NCBI GenBank assembly: GCA_963838235.1
Contig: CAWIQJ010000006.1
Coordinates: 620,001 to 684,000, forward strand
Direction of reading: 5' to 3'
Length of the DNA stretch: 64,000 bases
Source of the DNA: JAFECT01 sp963838235
GTDB taxonomy: Bacteria; Pseudomonadota; Alphaproteobacteria; Caulobacterales; Caulobacteraceae
Shown here: positions 37,375 to 48,033 of the stretch, piece after piece
Layout of the letters: each line of letters opens with the position of its first letter
How positions within the stretch are numbered: position 1 is the first letter of the stretch
Program-made: the position numbers and the translations under genes
The notes under the pieces: generated by a model
Told to the model about the DNA's origin: nothing
Databases searched by the model: none
What the model saw: the letters and a program-made list of their open reading frames with translations, nothing else

Positions 37375-39640
37375 TTATGCACTCGCGGCAGCAGCCGTGG
37401 CGGCGGTTTCCACGGGCTCAGCCTGCGCCGGCGTCTCCTTCAGCGGCAGGTAGATCGACACCGTCGAGCCCGCGCCGGGCGCGCTGTCGATGCCCACGCC
37501 GCCGCCGGACTGGCGCGCAAAGGCGTAGACCTGGGCCAAACCCAACCCGGTGGATTCGCCGTCGTCGCGGGTGGTGAAGAAGGGCTCGAACGCGCGCGCG
37601 GCTATGTCGGCGGTCATGCCCGCGCCGGTGTCGATTACCGACAGCCGCGCATAGTCGCCCGCCGGCGCGTCGGCGATCTGGCCGTCCGCCAAGCGCAGGT
37701 GGTCGGCGCGCACGGCGACCGCGCCCCCGTCCTTCACGGCTTCTTTGGCGTTGCGCACCAGATTGACCAGGGCGGCTTCCAGTTGGGCTGCGTCAAAGGT
37801 CGCTGAGCCCAGGCCGTGTTCGACCTCGAGATCCACCGGCTTGTCGTCGAGCGTGCGGCGCAGCATGGGCTCGAGCCCGCGCAGCACCGGCTCCAGCTCC
37901 AGGGTCTCGAGCTTGAAGGTCTCGCCCTGGGAGAACGACATCAACTGCCGCGTCAGCCGCTCGCCGCGCTTGGTCGCCGCCAGGGCGGCGGCGCCCAGGC
38001 GCTTCACCCGGTCGGGGTTGTTCGCCTGCAGCAGGATCATGTCGAGCGCGCCCATCACCACGGTGAGCAGGCTGTTGAAGTCGTGCGCGAACTCCGCCGG
38101 TAAGGCGCCCGACGGTCTCGAACCGTTGCGCGCGCTCCAACTGGAAGGCGGTTTCGCGCCGGCGTTCTTCTACGGATTGCAGTTCGCGTTCGGTCTCCTC
38201 GACCTTACGTCCGAGCGTCTCGTGCGCTTCGCTCAGCGCCGCCTGGGCGCGGCGTTCGTCGGTGACGTCGCGCGCCACGCCGGCAATGCGGCGGACCTCG
38301 CCGTCCTCGCCGCGCACCACGAAGGCGGAGTCGTGCACGATGCGCTCCTCGCCGTCGCTGGCGCGGCGGATGCGGAACTCGATCTCGCGCGGTTCGCCTC
38401 GCGACAACGCCGCGTTGGCGGACACGATCAGCGGCACGTCGTCCGGATGCACCAGCTCGCGCCAGCGGGTGGAGTCGGCGAGCAGAACGTCACGCGACTC
38501 GCCCCACATGGCGTCATAGGCCTTGTTCACATGCACGACGCGCTTTTCGGCCGGGTCGTAGAGCCAGATCGCCTCGCCCAGCGCTTCGCTGAAGGCGCCG
38601 AACTTGCTCTCGCTCTCCTGCAGCGCCTTTTCGATCTCGCCGCGGCGGCCTTCCAGCTCTTCGGCCGCGGCCTTGGCTCTTTCGGCTTCGCCTTCCTTCT
38701 CGCGCAGCGCCGCCTCGGACGCCCGCGCGTCGGTGAGGTCGAGGCCCGAACTCAGCACGCCCGCGATCCGGTCACGCTCGTCGTGCAGCAGGGCGCCGCG
38801 CCACGACATCAACCGCCGCACGCCGTCCGCGCGCACGATCCAGCCTTCGCCCTCTTCGGCGAGGGAGCGTTCGCCCGCCATCACGCCGTCGAAGAAGGCG
38901 CGCGCCTCCTTCTGATCCTCGAGCGGCAGAAAATCCTTGATCCAGTCCTTGCCGACGATGGCCTCCACCGTCGCGCCCAGAATCTTGGCGCCGGCGCCGT
39001 TGATGTCCTTGACCAGGCCCTTGCGGTCGAGCGCCAGCAGCATGGCGCCCGCCACCTCGTAGTAGCGGCTCTTCATCAACTCTTCGGGATCGACCTGGGG
39101 CGTGGTCAGGCTCTCGGACTCCACGATCGCCGCGGATGAGCCGATCACCTCGCCCACGTCGTTCATGATCGGCATGGCGGTCACCGACACCAGCATCTTT
39201 CGCCGGGTGCTCGGGTTGACCATCATGTGCTGGAAGCCCTTGACCGTCTGGCCGCGCAGGGCGCGCGCCGCGGGCAGCAGGTCCGGCGGGATCATCCGGC
39301 CGTCGGGATAGGTGATGCCCCAGGTGGCCGAGTGGAACCTCAGGCCCAAAAGCTCGGAGTCCTTGCGGCCCAAAAGCTGGTGGGCGGCGCGGTTGGCGAA
39401 GGTGAACTTGCCCGCGGTGTCGGTCTCCACCAGGGCCACCGGCACGGCCTGCAGGATGGTGAACATCCGCTGCTCGGTGCGGTTGGCCCCGGTCGAGGTG
39501 GTGGTCACCGTCTTGCGCGCGTTCAGCAGCGCCGCGGCCGTCCGGGTCCAGAGGATGAACAGGAGAACGGCCAGGGCCAGACCCACCGCGGCGGCAATGC
39601 CGAGCGTGAGGGTCAGGTCCGTCTCGTTTTCCAAAAACAT
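37375..39640 (-). CDS. PAS-domain sensor histidine kinase (frameshift at about 38,092)
   Basis: About 755 residues after removing one base. N-terminal transmembrane helix (residues 12-32), then three PAS modules (MFTILQAVPVALVETDTAGK; LLALDRKGLVKDINGAGAKI; EALGEAIWLYDPAEKRVVHV with PAC HDSAFVVRGEDGEVRRIAGV) and coiled coils, then the DHp phospho-acceptor His in AHDFNSLLTVVMGALD and a catalytic domain with N box NLVRNAKEAV, G1 VIDTGAGM, FEPFFTTR and STGLGLAQVYAF. The frame breaks just before AHDFN (GGCGGAGTTC; removing a G gives LTGEFAHDFN). No response regulator next to it: an orphan kinase. Confidence 0.87.
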
Positions 39641-39852
39641 ACGCCGTCCTCGCGGTCCCGCAGCGAAACTGCAAGAGACGGACCGTCGCAGCGCCCATAG
39701 CCCAGTAACGCGGCCGGCGCATCGCCCCTCGCGGAAACTTTAACGGTGACCGGAATTTGGCCGGATGTAAGGCCACGGCGGTTGGCGCGACGCTTCGCCC
39801 GGCGCGCGAGCCGGGACGGTTAAGCTGCTCGTTTTGGGACGTGGCGACAGGC

Positions 39853-40233
39853 TTACCAGCGCCACTTGGACTGGCTGACCGAGATGCCCATCCAGGCGTT
39901 GTCGCCGATCGGCCCTTCGACGCTGCCCGAGTAGTACTGGCCGCCGCGGGAATCGAAGCCCGCGCTGACCTGGCCGTGGATCTTCTTGTCGTCCGGCTGA
40001 TAGGGCAGCCAGCCGTCGCCGAACGGACCCCCGCCCCCGGTGGGCGGCGAGGTCAGGAGCGCCGGCGTCTGGCCCGGCGCCGGCGGTGGGGTGATCTGGG
40101 TGCTTCCCGTGGAGATCGGACCATCGGCCGGGGCCGCCGCGGGCTCAGCCGCCGGGGCGGCGGTTTGGGCCAGGGCCCCGCCGGATACCAGGGCGGCGGC
40201 GGCGAGGATCGGGAGGGCAAGCTTCAGACGCAT
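39853..40233 (-). CDS. small secreted Ala/Pro-rich protein
   Basis: 126 residues with a clear signal peptide (MRLKLALPILAAAALVSGGA, cut after ALA near 23), an Ala/Pro linker, and a C-terminal part (GQVSAGFDSRGGQYYSGSVE, AWMGISVSQSKWRW) that looks like one beta-hairpin of an outer-membrane or surface protein. No family recognised; expected in the envelope. Confidence 0.6.
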   Translation of the reverse strand: MRLKLALPILAAAALVSGGALAQTAAPAAEPAAAPADGPISTGSTQITPPPAPGQTPALLTSPPTGGGGPFGDGWLPYQPDDKKIHGQVSAGFDSRGGQYYSGSVEGPIGDNAWMGISVSQSKWRW

Positions 40234-40422
40234 GGCTTTGCTCACTTTCGGCCGGAAATATGTGCGCTCGCAAGCGCCCCTTCGCCAAGCAAAAAACGCG
40301 GCCGGCCCCCCGGTTCCGTCGCCGGAAGCGCCCGCGGGAAGGAGCTTGGCCGTCAATTGGGGTGAAAATTGAGGCGGAACTGTTTCGGTAGCAGGGCTTG
40401 TCGGGCGGAGGAAGAAAAGGGG

Positions 40423-40557
40423 GTCCACGGACCCACACGGACCCACACGGAAAATGATTGCCGCGCCGCAGGCGCATTCCCTGAAGGGCGCTGCGCGCCA
40501 AAGAATTTCACGCAGGAAACGCGACGCGTCCGTGTGTTTCCGTGTGGGTCCGTGGAC
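40423..40557. repeat. perfect 19-bp inverted repeat GTCCACGGACCCACACGGA
   Basis: Left arm 40,423-40,441 (followed by a second CCCACACGG) and right arm 40,539-40,557 are perfect reverse complements with a 97-base spacer. Lies between the secreted protein start and the cupin gene end. Same style as the 29,821 repeat (gene-poor gap, long inverted arms). No gene seen in the 335-base gap. Confidence 0.75.
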
Positions 40558-40568
40558 TCTCTTCCTGC

Positions 40569-41057
40569 CTAGACCGCCACCGGCTGGGCCGAGGGCCGGG
40601 CGGTTACCGCTGCCGTCCTGCGGGTCTTCTGGAACCGCCTCAACCCGGACTTGTCGACCAGCTTGCGCAGGACCCGGACCGGCAGGGCGAGGAACCAGGG
40701 CGTGGGCTCGCGGAAATAGGCGACCTTGCGCACCGCCTGATCGATCACCCAGACGCAGGTGGTCCCCGCCTGGAAATAGACCGTGTCGCCCGGCCCGCAG
40801 ACCCGCGTGCCGCCTTCGTCGAAGTGCAGCGTCATGCCGCCCTCGATGATCTGGCAGATCTCGTCCTCGTCGTAGAACCAGCGGAACGACCCCGCTGTGC
40901 AGTGCCACAGCAGGGTGATCTGCAGCTTGTCGCGGCTGAGGAACAGCACCGAATTGCGCGCCACCGGATCGCCCGCCAGCACATGCTCGGGCGAGATCGG
41001 CGCCGGCTTGTAGACGGCGTCGTCGCCGGCCTTGGCCACAAAAATCTTGGCCGTCAT
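40569..41057 (-). CDS. cupin-domain protein
   Basis: 162 residues. Cupin beta-barrel: ITLLWHCTAGSFRWFYDEDE, ICQIIEGGMTLHFDEGGTRV, CGPGDTVYFQAGTTCVWVID. The double His of the first cupin motif is replaced (only one His in the region), as in DUF861-type (S)-ureidoglycine aminohydrolase-like cupins with W in place. Substrate unknown; a basic C-terminal tail follows. Single gene. Confidence 0.75.
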   Translation of the reverse strand: MTAKIFVAKAGDDAVYKPAPISPEHVLAGDPVARNSVLFLSRDKLQITLLWHCTAGSFRWFYDEDEICQIIEGGMTLHFDEGGTRVCGPGDTVYFQAGTTCVWVIDQAVRKVAYFREPTPWFLALPVRVLRKLVDKSGLRRFQKTRRTAAVTARPSAQPVAV

Positions 41058-41174
41058 GAACGCATAACCCCCAGTGGACTCGGACCCTTGTCGGCTCGCC
41101 AGTCGCAGACGTGTGCGGAGCCGGTTCCGCCGCCCGCGGTCCGGCCCTCGCGCGCCTATCCAGCCCGATTTGAG

Positions 41175-42017
41175 CTAATCGGCCGTTAAGGGTGCGGTCG
41201 CCGTCGCGGGACGTCTGAGTTTGGGCGTCAGCAGCACCAGCACGACCATCACCGCGGCGATCACCGCGGAGGCGGCGATGCGGTCGAGGTTCAGGCCGCC
41301 CTGGACGTGGGGCTTGGTCAGGGTGTCGCCGAGCGTTGCGCCCAGCGGCCGGGTGAGGATGTAGGCCGCCCAGAACAGGATCGCCTGCGGCAGGACCTTC
41401 AACCAGTGCAACACCGCAACGACGCCGATCAGGCCGGCGAACAGCACCGCCGCCAGCTCGAAGCCCCACGGGTCCCAGCCGCCCGCCGGCGCCTGGGCGA
41501 CCTTGTCCATCAGGTCGGGAATGGTTTCGGAGGTGAAGTCGCCGAGCGCGGTGCCGAGCGTGTTGGAGACCAGGATGGTCAGCCAGTAGAACACCTCGTC
41601 CTTGCGCGTGGTGATCTTGTCCGCCGCGATCTTGCCGCTGGCCAGGCGCCAGGCGGCCAGCACCACGACGACCAGGGTGAACAACATCGCCGACGCCTTC
41701 GGATAGCCCAGGTGCAGGGTGCGGTCGATGAAGTCCGAGGTGGTCGTACCCACGGTGGTGGTGGCCACCACCACCAGCCAGTAGATCAGCGGATGATAAC
41801 GCCGCGCCCCCACCTGGGCCACGAGCGTGACCGCGAAGAAGCCCAGGAAGATCAGGGTCGCCGTCAGATAGCCGAGCTTCAACGTCATGGAGACCGCGTC
41901 GCCGCCGGTCTCGCCCACCGTCGTGGCGCAGATCTTCACCACCCAGAACATCAGGGTCGCCTGCGGCGCCTTGCTCAAGGCCTCGTGCACGAGGTTGGGC
42001 TTGGACGGTTCGGTCAT
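41175..42017 (-). CDS. COG4705-type integral membrane protein with fourfold motif
   Basis: 280 residues, about eight transmembrane helices. Four internal repeats carry the same motif: TTVGETGGDAVS, TTVGTTTSDFI, NTLGTALGDFTS and RPLGATLGDTL, each at the start of a two-helix unit. This pattern is that of the uncharacterised COG4705 membrane family. The conserved Asp residues in the membrane suggest cation binding or transport, but this is inference. Confidence 0.75.
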   Translation of the reverse strand: MTEPSKPNLVHEALSKAPQATLMFWVVKICATTVGETGGDAVSMTLKLGYLTATLIFLGFFAVTLVAQVGARRYHPLIYWLVVVATTTVGTTTSDFIDRTLHLGYPKASAMLFTLVVVVLAAWRLASGKIAADKITTRKDEVFYWLTILVSNTLGTALGDFTSETIPDLMDKVAQAPAGGWDPWGFELAAVLFAGLIGVVAVLHWLKVLPQAILFWAAYILTRPLGATLGDTLTKPHVQGGLNLDRIAASAVIAAVMVVLVLLTPKLRRPATATAPLTAD

Positions 42018-42053
42018 CTTAAAATCCGCTCATCCCGTTCAATGCGGGCGCGA

Positions 42054-43071
42054 TCAGCCGACCGGCGAAACCACGAGAAGGTGGAACGACCCCGGCTCCA
42101 TCGTCCCGCGACGGGCGCCCGGCGCGGGCGGGCCGAAACGCGCGGCGGGCAGATAGATCACGCCGGTCGCCGGATCGATCGCGCCGGTGCGGGCGCTCTT
42201 CTCGGTGGGATAGGTTCCGACCACCGCCAGCTTGCCCGGCGCATGCGCGTCGATCGCCACCAGTTCGCCCGACTGGCCGCACGGGATCAGCACCAGCTTG
42301 CGCTTGGGATCATACAGCGCCGCGTCGGGCCCCATGCCGATGGTCAGCAGTTTTTCGAGCTTGAACGTCCGCGCGTCGACCACTGCGGCCTTGCCGTCGC
42401 AGGCGGCGACCAGGGCGTGGGCGTCCGGCGCATAGACCAGGCCCGTCGGTCCGTCGCAGCCCTCCAGCTTCAGATGGTTCATCACCGTGCGCGTCTTCAG
42501 GTCGATCTCGACCATCTCGCTCTTGTCTTCGACGTTGACGAACAGGCGTCCCGCGCCATCGGTCGCCATCTCCTCCAGTGTGCCGCCGACGGCGATCGAT
42601 CCCACCGCCGTGCGCGTCTTCGGATCGATCAGGTCGACTTCGCCGGTGCGGTGCGCGGCGACGATGACCAGGCCGCTCTGCGCGTCGTACATGGCCGAGT
42701 CCGGACCGACGCCGGTCGGGACCGAGCGCCAGGGCCGCGCCTGTGTGGGCGTCGATGAAGCGTAAGGTGTTGTCACCGCCCACGGTCACCGCAAGCACGG
42801 CGCCGCCGTCCAGCGGCACCACCTTGTGCCCGTGCGGCGCGGCGCCCAGCGGGGGCAGGGCCTTATTGTCGTTCGCGTTCACCGCGAAGACGCTGTCGGC
42901 GTGGCTGACATAGACCCGGTGCAGTCCCGGATCGAAACTGGCGTAGTCCCAGCCGCCGTCGGGTCCCGAAACCGAACCGGTCACCTTGTAGGTGGGCGCG
43001 GCGGACGCGCCGAAGGCGGCGAACGCGGTGGCGGCGGATGCGGCGAGGGCGAGCAGGAAGCGGATCGACAT
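42054..43071 (-). CDS. exported YVTN/beta-propeller protein (frameshift at about 42,740)
   Basis: About 338 residues after removing one base. Signal peptide MSIRFLLALAASAATAFAAF, then seven-bladed propeller repeats: YKVTGSVSGPDGGWDYASFD, VYVSHADSVFAVNANDNK, PDSAMYDAQSGLVIVAAHRT, GTYPTEKSARTGAIDPATGV. The first 110 residues and the rest are in different frames; dropping one G of CTGGCGC gives TGAALRSVPTGVGPDSA. Such proteins are periplasmic; a ligand is not inferable. Confidence 0.82.
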
Positions 43072-43242
43072 GGGGGCGGCCTCGTGGGTGGGTCACGCCG
43101 GCGCAACGCCGGGCGACGTCATTCTCTAGCCAGTGTGACGTCGGGAGAAAATAGGGACATGTACGACGTCCTGCGCTAGGGGGAGCAAAGGACACGACGG
43201 TTCGATCGTCGTCCGCGCCGCCGTTTTCGCAAGGGACACGCC

Positions 43243-43650
43243 ATGGCCAACTGGCTGGTGAAGTCGGAACCGGACACCTGGTCCTGGGACCAGCACAAAA
43301 AGGCGGGCGAGGACGCCTGGACCGGCGTGCGCAATCACCAGGCCAAGATCTATCTGGCGGCGATGAAGAAGGGCGACCCGGTCCTCTTCTACCACTCTGG
43401 CGACGCCAAGGCCGTGGTGGGTCTGAGCAAGGTCGTCCGCCCCGCCTATCCCGACCCGACCGATCCCACCGGCAAGTTCGTCGCGGTGACCCTGAAGGCG
43501 TCCACGGCGCTGAAGCATCCGGTGACCCTGACCGCAATCAAGGCGCAGAAGGGCCTCGCCGAGATGGTGCTGGTGAAGAACTCACGCCTGTCGGTGCAGC
43601 CGGTGACCGATGCGGAATGGGAGCGTATCGTGAAGATGGGCGACGGCTAG
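43243..43650 (+). CDS. EVE-domain protein
   Basis: 135 residues, whole-length EVE domain (PUA-like fold): MANWLVKSEPDTWSWDQHKK, WTGVRNHQAKIYLAAMKKGD, VLFYHSGDAKAVVGLSKVVR. EVE domains bind modified bases in nucleic acids (tRNA or DNA). Stand-alone copies are frequent in alphaproteobacteria. A synthetase gene follows after 19 bases. Confidence 0.92.
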   Translation: MANWLVKSEPDTWSWDQHKKAGEDAWTGVRNHQAKIYLAAMKKGDPVLFYHSGDAKAVVGLSKVVRPAYPDPTDPTGKFVAVTLKASTALKHPVTLTAIKAQKGLAEMVLVKNSRLSVQPVTDAEWERIVKMGDG

Positions 43651-43669
43651 CGCCCGTCGGGGACTGAAC

Positions 43670-45353
43670 ATGGCCGAACCGAGCTTGGTGCGAGGCGCGG
43701 AAGATCCGCCGCTGGTCGAAACCACTATCGGCCAGGCCTTCGACGCAGCGGTGCGGCAATGGCCCGAGCACGAGGCGCTGGTGTCCGTGCATCAGGGCGC
43801 GCGGTTCAGCTTTGCGGAGCTGGGCCGCCGGGTCGATGCGATCGCCGCGGCCTTCTTGCGCTCGGCCTGGAGACGGGCGACCGCGTGGGCATCTGGCGCC
43901 CAATTGCGCGGAATGGACCATCACCCAGTTCGCCGCCGCCAAGGCCGGCCTGATCCTGGTCACCATCAATCCCGCGTACCGCCCGCACGAGCTGGTGTTC
44001 ACCCTCAACAAGGTGGGGGTGAAGGCGCTGGTCTGCGCCAGCCGGTTCAAGACCAGCGACTATCCCGCCATGGTCGAAGAGGCGGCGCCCGACGTGGCGG
44101 CGTCACCCACGCGCGCACTGCGTTCCAAATTCCTACCCGCGTTGCGCCACCTGATCAAGATCGGCGGCCCGGCGCGCGGCCCGTTCATGGACTTCGACGA
44201 TCTCTACGGCCTGGCGACCGACGAATATCGCGCGCGTCTTGTGGCCATCGCCGAAGACCTCGACCGCAACGACGCGATCAACATCCAGTTCACCAGCGGC
44301 ACCACCGGCCTGCCCAAGGGCGCCACACTCTCGCACCGCAACATCCTCAACAACGGCCGCTTCGTCGGCCTGGCCCAAGGCCTCAGCGAAGGCGACCGGC
44401 TGTGCGTGCCGGTGCCGCTCTACCATTGTTTCGGCATGGTGATGGCCAACCTCGCCTGCATCAGCCTCGGCGCGACCATGGTCTATCCGGCGCCCGGCTT
44501 CGATCCGCTGGCGACCCTGACCACGTTGGAGGCCGAGCGCTGCACCGCGGTCTACGGCGTGCCCACCATGTTCATCGCCATGCTCGAACATCCCGAGTTT
44601 GCGCGCTTCGACCTGACCGCGTTGCGCGCGGGCGTCATGGCCGGCGCCCCGTGCCCGGTGGAGGTGATGAAAAAGGTGATCGAACGCATGCACGCGCGCG
44701 ACATCACCATCGCCTACGGCATGACCGAAACCAGCCCGGTCAGTTTCCAGACCAGCCCAGACGATCCGCTCGAACGCCGCGTCTCCTCCATCGGCCGCGT
44801 CCAGCCGCACCTGGAGGTGAAGATCGTCGACGCCCATGGCCGCATCGTCCCGCGCGGCGACGCGGGCGAGCTCTGCACCCGCGGCTATGCGGTGATGTTG
44901 GGCTATTGGGACGACGCGGAGATGACCGCCGCCGTGCTCAAGGACGGCTGGATGCACACCGGCGATCTCGCAACCCTCGACGCCGACGGCTACGGCAACA
45001 TCGTCGGGCGCCTGAAGGACATGATCATCCGCGGCGGCGAAAACGTTTATCCGCGCGAGATCGAAGAGTTCCTCTACACCCACCCGAAAATCCAGGACGT
45101 CCAGATCGTGGGCCTCCCCGACCCGCGTTTCGGCGAAGCGGTCTGCGCCTGGATCCGCCTGAAGTCCGGCGAAACCGCCGACGCCGACGAGATCACCGCC
45201 TACTGCCGCGACCGCATCGCCCACTACAAGGTCCCGCAACACATCCGCTTCGTCGACGCGTTTCCGATGACCGTCACGGGCAAGGTGCAGAAGTTCGAAA
45301 TCCGCCAGGCGATGATCGCGGAACTGGGGCTGGAGGTGGCGCGGACGGCGTGA
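43670..45353 (+). CDS. acyl-CoA synthetase (AMP-binding family), two 5' frameshifts
   Basis: About 561 residues when one G is restored at each of two places near 43,858 (TTGCGC) and 43,903 (TGGCGCC): the joined protein reads AAAFLALGLETGDRVGIWAP then NCAEWTITQFAAAKAGL. Motifs: P-loop INIQFTSGTTGLPKGATLSH, A5 YGMTETSP, DGWMHTGDLATLDADGYGNI, catalytic Lys region PMTVTGKVQKFEIRQ. Forms acyl-CoA from fatty acid, CoA and ATP. The open frame from 43,812 to 45,353 holds most of the protein. Confidence 0.9.
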
Positions 45354-45360
45354 GCGACGG

Positions 45361-45600
45361 CTACCCTTCGACGTCGGTGTCCGGCCGATCATCGCCCTCG
45401 CTGACCTCGTCGTGCCAGTGACCGCCCTTGTCCTCGTACGCGATGCCGGTCGTGTCGCCGGACACCCGCTGTTCCCCGGCCGCCTTCTCCGCCGCGGCGT
45501 GTGCGGCGTCGTGGCTTGGGAAGGTCTCGGAATAGGTCCCGTCCACCCGGTAGGCCCATCCGCCGTCGTGCTCGACGATCTCATACTTCAGGTGCGCCAT
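45361..45600 (-). CDS. DUF2188 protein
   Basis: 79 residues: MAHLKYEIVEHDGGWAYRVD, YSETFPSHDAAHAAAEKAAG, IAYEDKGGHWHDEVSEGDDR. This is the DUF2188 beta-hairpin/helix/strand layout whose last strand usually reads W...  No catalytic residues; function unknown. Convergent with the synthetase gene, eight bases apart. Confidence 0.75.
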   Translation of the reverse strand: MAHLKYEIVEHDGGWAYRVDGTYSETFPSHDAAHAAAEKAAGEQRVSGDTTGIAYEDKGGHWHDEVSEGDDRPDTDVEG

Positions 45601-45831
45601 GGGAGTCTCTCTCTGCTGGTCCTGGCAGCCCTATAGCCTTGTCTTGGACCCGCGGCGACGCCCCAACTTCCGCAAACCATCCCGAAGCGGACGTCGGGGA
45701 TTGACCCGGTGCAGACGGGACGTTGCCTTCGCCGTCTGGAGCCAAGGTTGCGAACTTGCTCCTAAGGAGCGTAGCATTCGGTCGGCTTGCGGGCGGGATT
45801 GCAAGCATTGGCGAGCAAGGAGGGTTTGACG

Positions 45832-46102
45832 ATGAGATCAGTTGTCAGGACCGTGACGTTCTCCCTGGGGCTCTTGATACCGCTCGCCGTTCACGCGGCG
45901 CCGTCCAGAGTCGATTACAAAGGTCCCGCCGGGCCAGACCTACGTCTATTTCCAGGACGGAAGGGTTTTCGCTACCGTGCACAGCGGCGATGCGGTTTCC
46001 GCCCACCACCCTCGGAATAAACCGACGGTCGATTGCGTGCAGATCGAATGCCCGCCCAAGTTCGGCAAGAACACGGTCTGCTGGGTCTGCCACACGCGCT
46101 AG
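45832..46102 (+). CDS. small secreted cysteine protein (frameshift at about 45,924)
   Basis: About 89 residues after one G is removed from AAAGGTCCC: signal peptide MRSVVRTVTFSLGLLIPLAV-HAAP, then YKVPPGQTYVYFQDGRVFAT and a C-terminal cysteine group (CVQIECPPKFGKNTVCWVCH). The two frames join at SRVDYK. AAGGAGGG lies upstream of the ATG. Unknown function; likely disulfide-linked in the periplasm. Confidence 0.55.
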
Positions 46103-46155
46103 CGTTCGGCCTCGCCGCAGGGGCCGTCTACGGCCAGGTCTACGCCGGAAGCAAG

Positions 46156-46266
46156 ATGACGACCGCGGTCATCGAAGCCGGCGGAGCGATCGTTGGTGCG
46201 ATCGCCGCGTTCGGCCTGGCGCAGGCGATGTTTCGGCGGCGCGCGGGTTCGCAAAAACGCGCTTAG
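46156..46266 (+). CDS. possible 36-residue membrane peptide
   Basis: MTTAVIEAGGAIVGAIAAFG LAQAMFRRR: a single hydrophobic helix with a basic tail (frame opens further upstream at 46,033). A weak ribosome site (GGAAG) precedes. Could equally be non-coding; reported only because the amphipathic/positive-inside pattern is clear. Confidence 0.25.
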   Translation: MTTAVIEAGGAIVGAIAAFGLAQAMFRRRAGSQKRA

Positions 46267-46321
46267 CGACCACGTCGTTCCGGAGCGACCGACCGCCGAA
46301 GACCTCATCGCCCGCCGCCGC

Positions 46322-47791
46322 TCAGGGCGCGAACTGGATCTTCGAGCGCATCACCGTCACCTGATAGGGATCCCAGGTGGACAGCAGCCAATAGATGATC
46401 GCCGCCTTGGCTTTCGGATCGCCCGTCGGCGGCTCGGACTTGGTGAAGCGAGCCATCACGAAGGGGGCGTAGAAATAGCCAAACGTCAGCGCTGGTATCT
46501 GTTGACTGACCAGAGGTGGTGGGCAGGGCAACGGCGGCGGGGGGCTGGGCGGCGGCGTGTTGGCCTTGTTCCAGAACAGCGTGCAATAAAGCGTGGGGTT
46601 CTGCACCGCGCTCAGCAGGATGATCGGCGAGGACCAGGGTCCCCAGGGTTTGAGCGCCCAGCGCGCCTCCACCTGCGCGCCGCCGCACGTGTAGGTCATC
46701 AGCCAGATGCGCAACGGCGCATTCCATGTCACCGAATGCTCGCCGACACACTGCTCGTCGCCGGTCGGACTATTGGGATTGGCGATGTTGACGTAGAGCT
46801 GGGCGAGCGGCGGCGGCGTCCAATGACCGTTCGCCTGGCCGGACTGCCATTGCTGGTAGGTCACCCAAATGGGGTTGTAGCCGTCAAGGCCGGCGAAGTA
46901 CTTCCAGGTCGTGAAATCACCGAAGGTATGGCGTGGCGCCATCGCCAGATAGGGAATGCTGGCGCGGTGACGCGCCACGCCGAAGACGGGGATGAACGGC
47001 GCCGGCTGTGCGATGGGCGGGCCGCCGGTCTTGTTCTTCACATAGTGCGGCGGCGGCTCGGCGGCGCTGACATAGACGAAGCCGTTCGGCATCTGCGGGA
47101 CGAAATGGGTCGGGCTCCACGGCGCGGTTTGAGTGAAGGCCGTCGGCTGGTCGGGGGTTGAATAGGCGAGCACGCTGACCCCCAGACTATTGCTGCCGCT
47201 CGTCTCCAGGCACGGCAGCGGCGACGGCGGCGTGTCCGCCGGCGGCAGGGTGAGCGGCGCGGCCGCGTTCGGAACCACCGGGTCGGGCAGCGGACAGTGA
47301 TCGGTCCAGAAGAAGGCGTAGATTTTGTCGTCGACCATCACCCCGCCGGTCGGAACATTGAAGGTCCCCTGCTGGATGGCCGGCGTCACCGTCGGATGCA
47401 GCAGGGTCTGCGGCGCGGAGCTCAAGACATTCAGGTCCAGACAGGTTGTGGCGTCCGGCGCGGCGGTCCGCGTCGTTAGGCCGATCGCATCGTCGGGCGG
47501 GATCGTATCGACCGGGGGATTGTGGCCGCTGGGAATGGTGTCCCCGAACAGGAAATAGAGTTGGCCCTTCTCGCCTTCGACGGGAAACCCCAGATCGACC
47601 CCGGAAAGGCCGTATCGCGCAAAGGTCTGAGCGTCGGTGGTCTGGCCCGTCGCCCAGTCGGTCTGGCCGGTGAGCTGACAGACCTTCTGGCTTGACCCCT
47701 CGAGCGTCAGGGTCGCTGCGAGCGCCGGCGTCGCCAGCAGGACGAGCGCAAGGCCCGCCGCGATGGAAGCAAGAGCGCATGTCGGTCGCAT
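46322..47791 (-). CDS. secreted DUF4185-like beta-propeller protein
   Basis: 489 residues. Signal peptide MRPTCALASIAAGLALVLLA, cut near ALAA. The body matches DUF4185-like propellers related to glycoside hydrolase clans: GVDLGFPVEGEKGQLYFLFG DT at the start of the fold, VMVDDKIYAFFWTDHCP, RHRASIPYLAM and WNAPLRIWLMTYTCGG. Such proteins bind or cut polysaccharides; the catalytic residues cannot be assigned here. A Pro-rich loop (PPPSPPPPLPCPP) is inserted near the C-terminus. A GTG three codons upstream is an alternative start. Confidence 0.7.
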   Translation of the reverse strand: MRPTCALASIAAGLALVLLATPALAATLTLEGSSQKVCQLTGQTDWATGQTTDAQTFARYGLSGVDLGFPVEGEKGQLYFLFGDTIPSGHNPPVDTIPPDDAIGLTTRTAAPDATTCLDLNVLSSAPQTLLHPTVTPAIQQGTFNVPTGGVMVDDKIYAFFWTDHCPLPDPVVPNAAAPLTLPPADTPPSPLPCLETSGSNSLGVSVLAYSTPDQPTAFTQTAPWSPTHFVPQMPNGFVYVSAAEPPPHYVKNKTGGPPIAQPAPFIPVFGVARHRASIPYLAMAPRHTFGDFTTWKYFAGLDGYNPIWVTYQQWQSGQANGHWTPPPLAQLYVNIANPNSPTGDEQCVGEHSVTWNAPLRIWLMTYTCGGAQVEARWALKPWGPWSSPIILLSAVQNPTLYCTLFWNKANTPPPSPPPPLPCPPPLVSQQIPALTFGYFYAPFVMARFTKSEPPTGDPKAKAAIIYWLLSTWDPYQVTVMRSKIQFAP

Positions 47792-48033
47792 CGCGGCCAC
47801 CCCCGTGCGAGAGCCCGCCCGAGCGCGCGGGCCGGGCGGGAGACTACAGGAACCGACGGCCCAAGACCAAGGTCGCCGGGAATGTGTCGACTAAGCTTGA
47901 ACTTTCTCGCTTAAGCGATAGGCCGCAAACGAGGAGGGACGATGAACCGACATTCCCCAGATACGTGCTGTCAGGTAGGGTCGGAACGTGATCCACGCGA
48001 AACGCTGATCGAGCTGACGTTGGTCAAAGGGGA

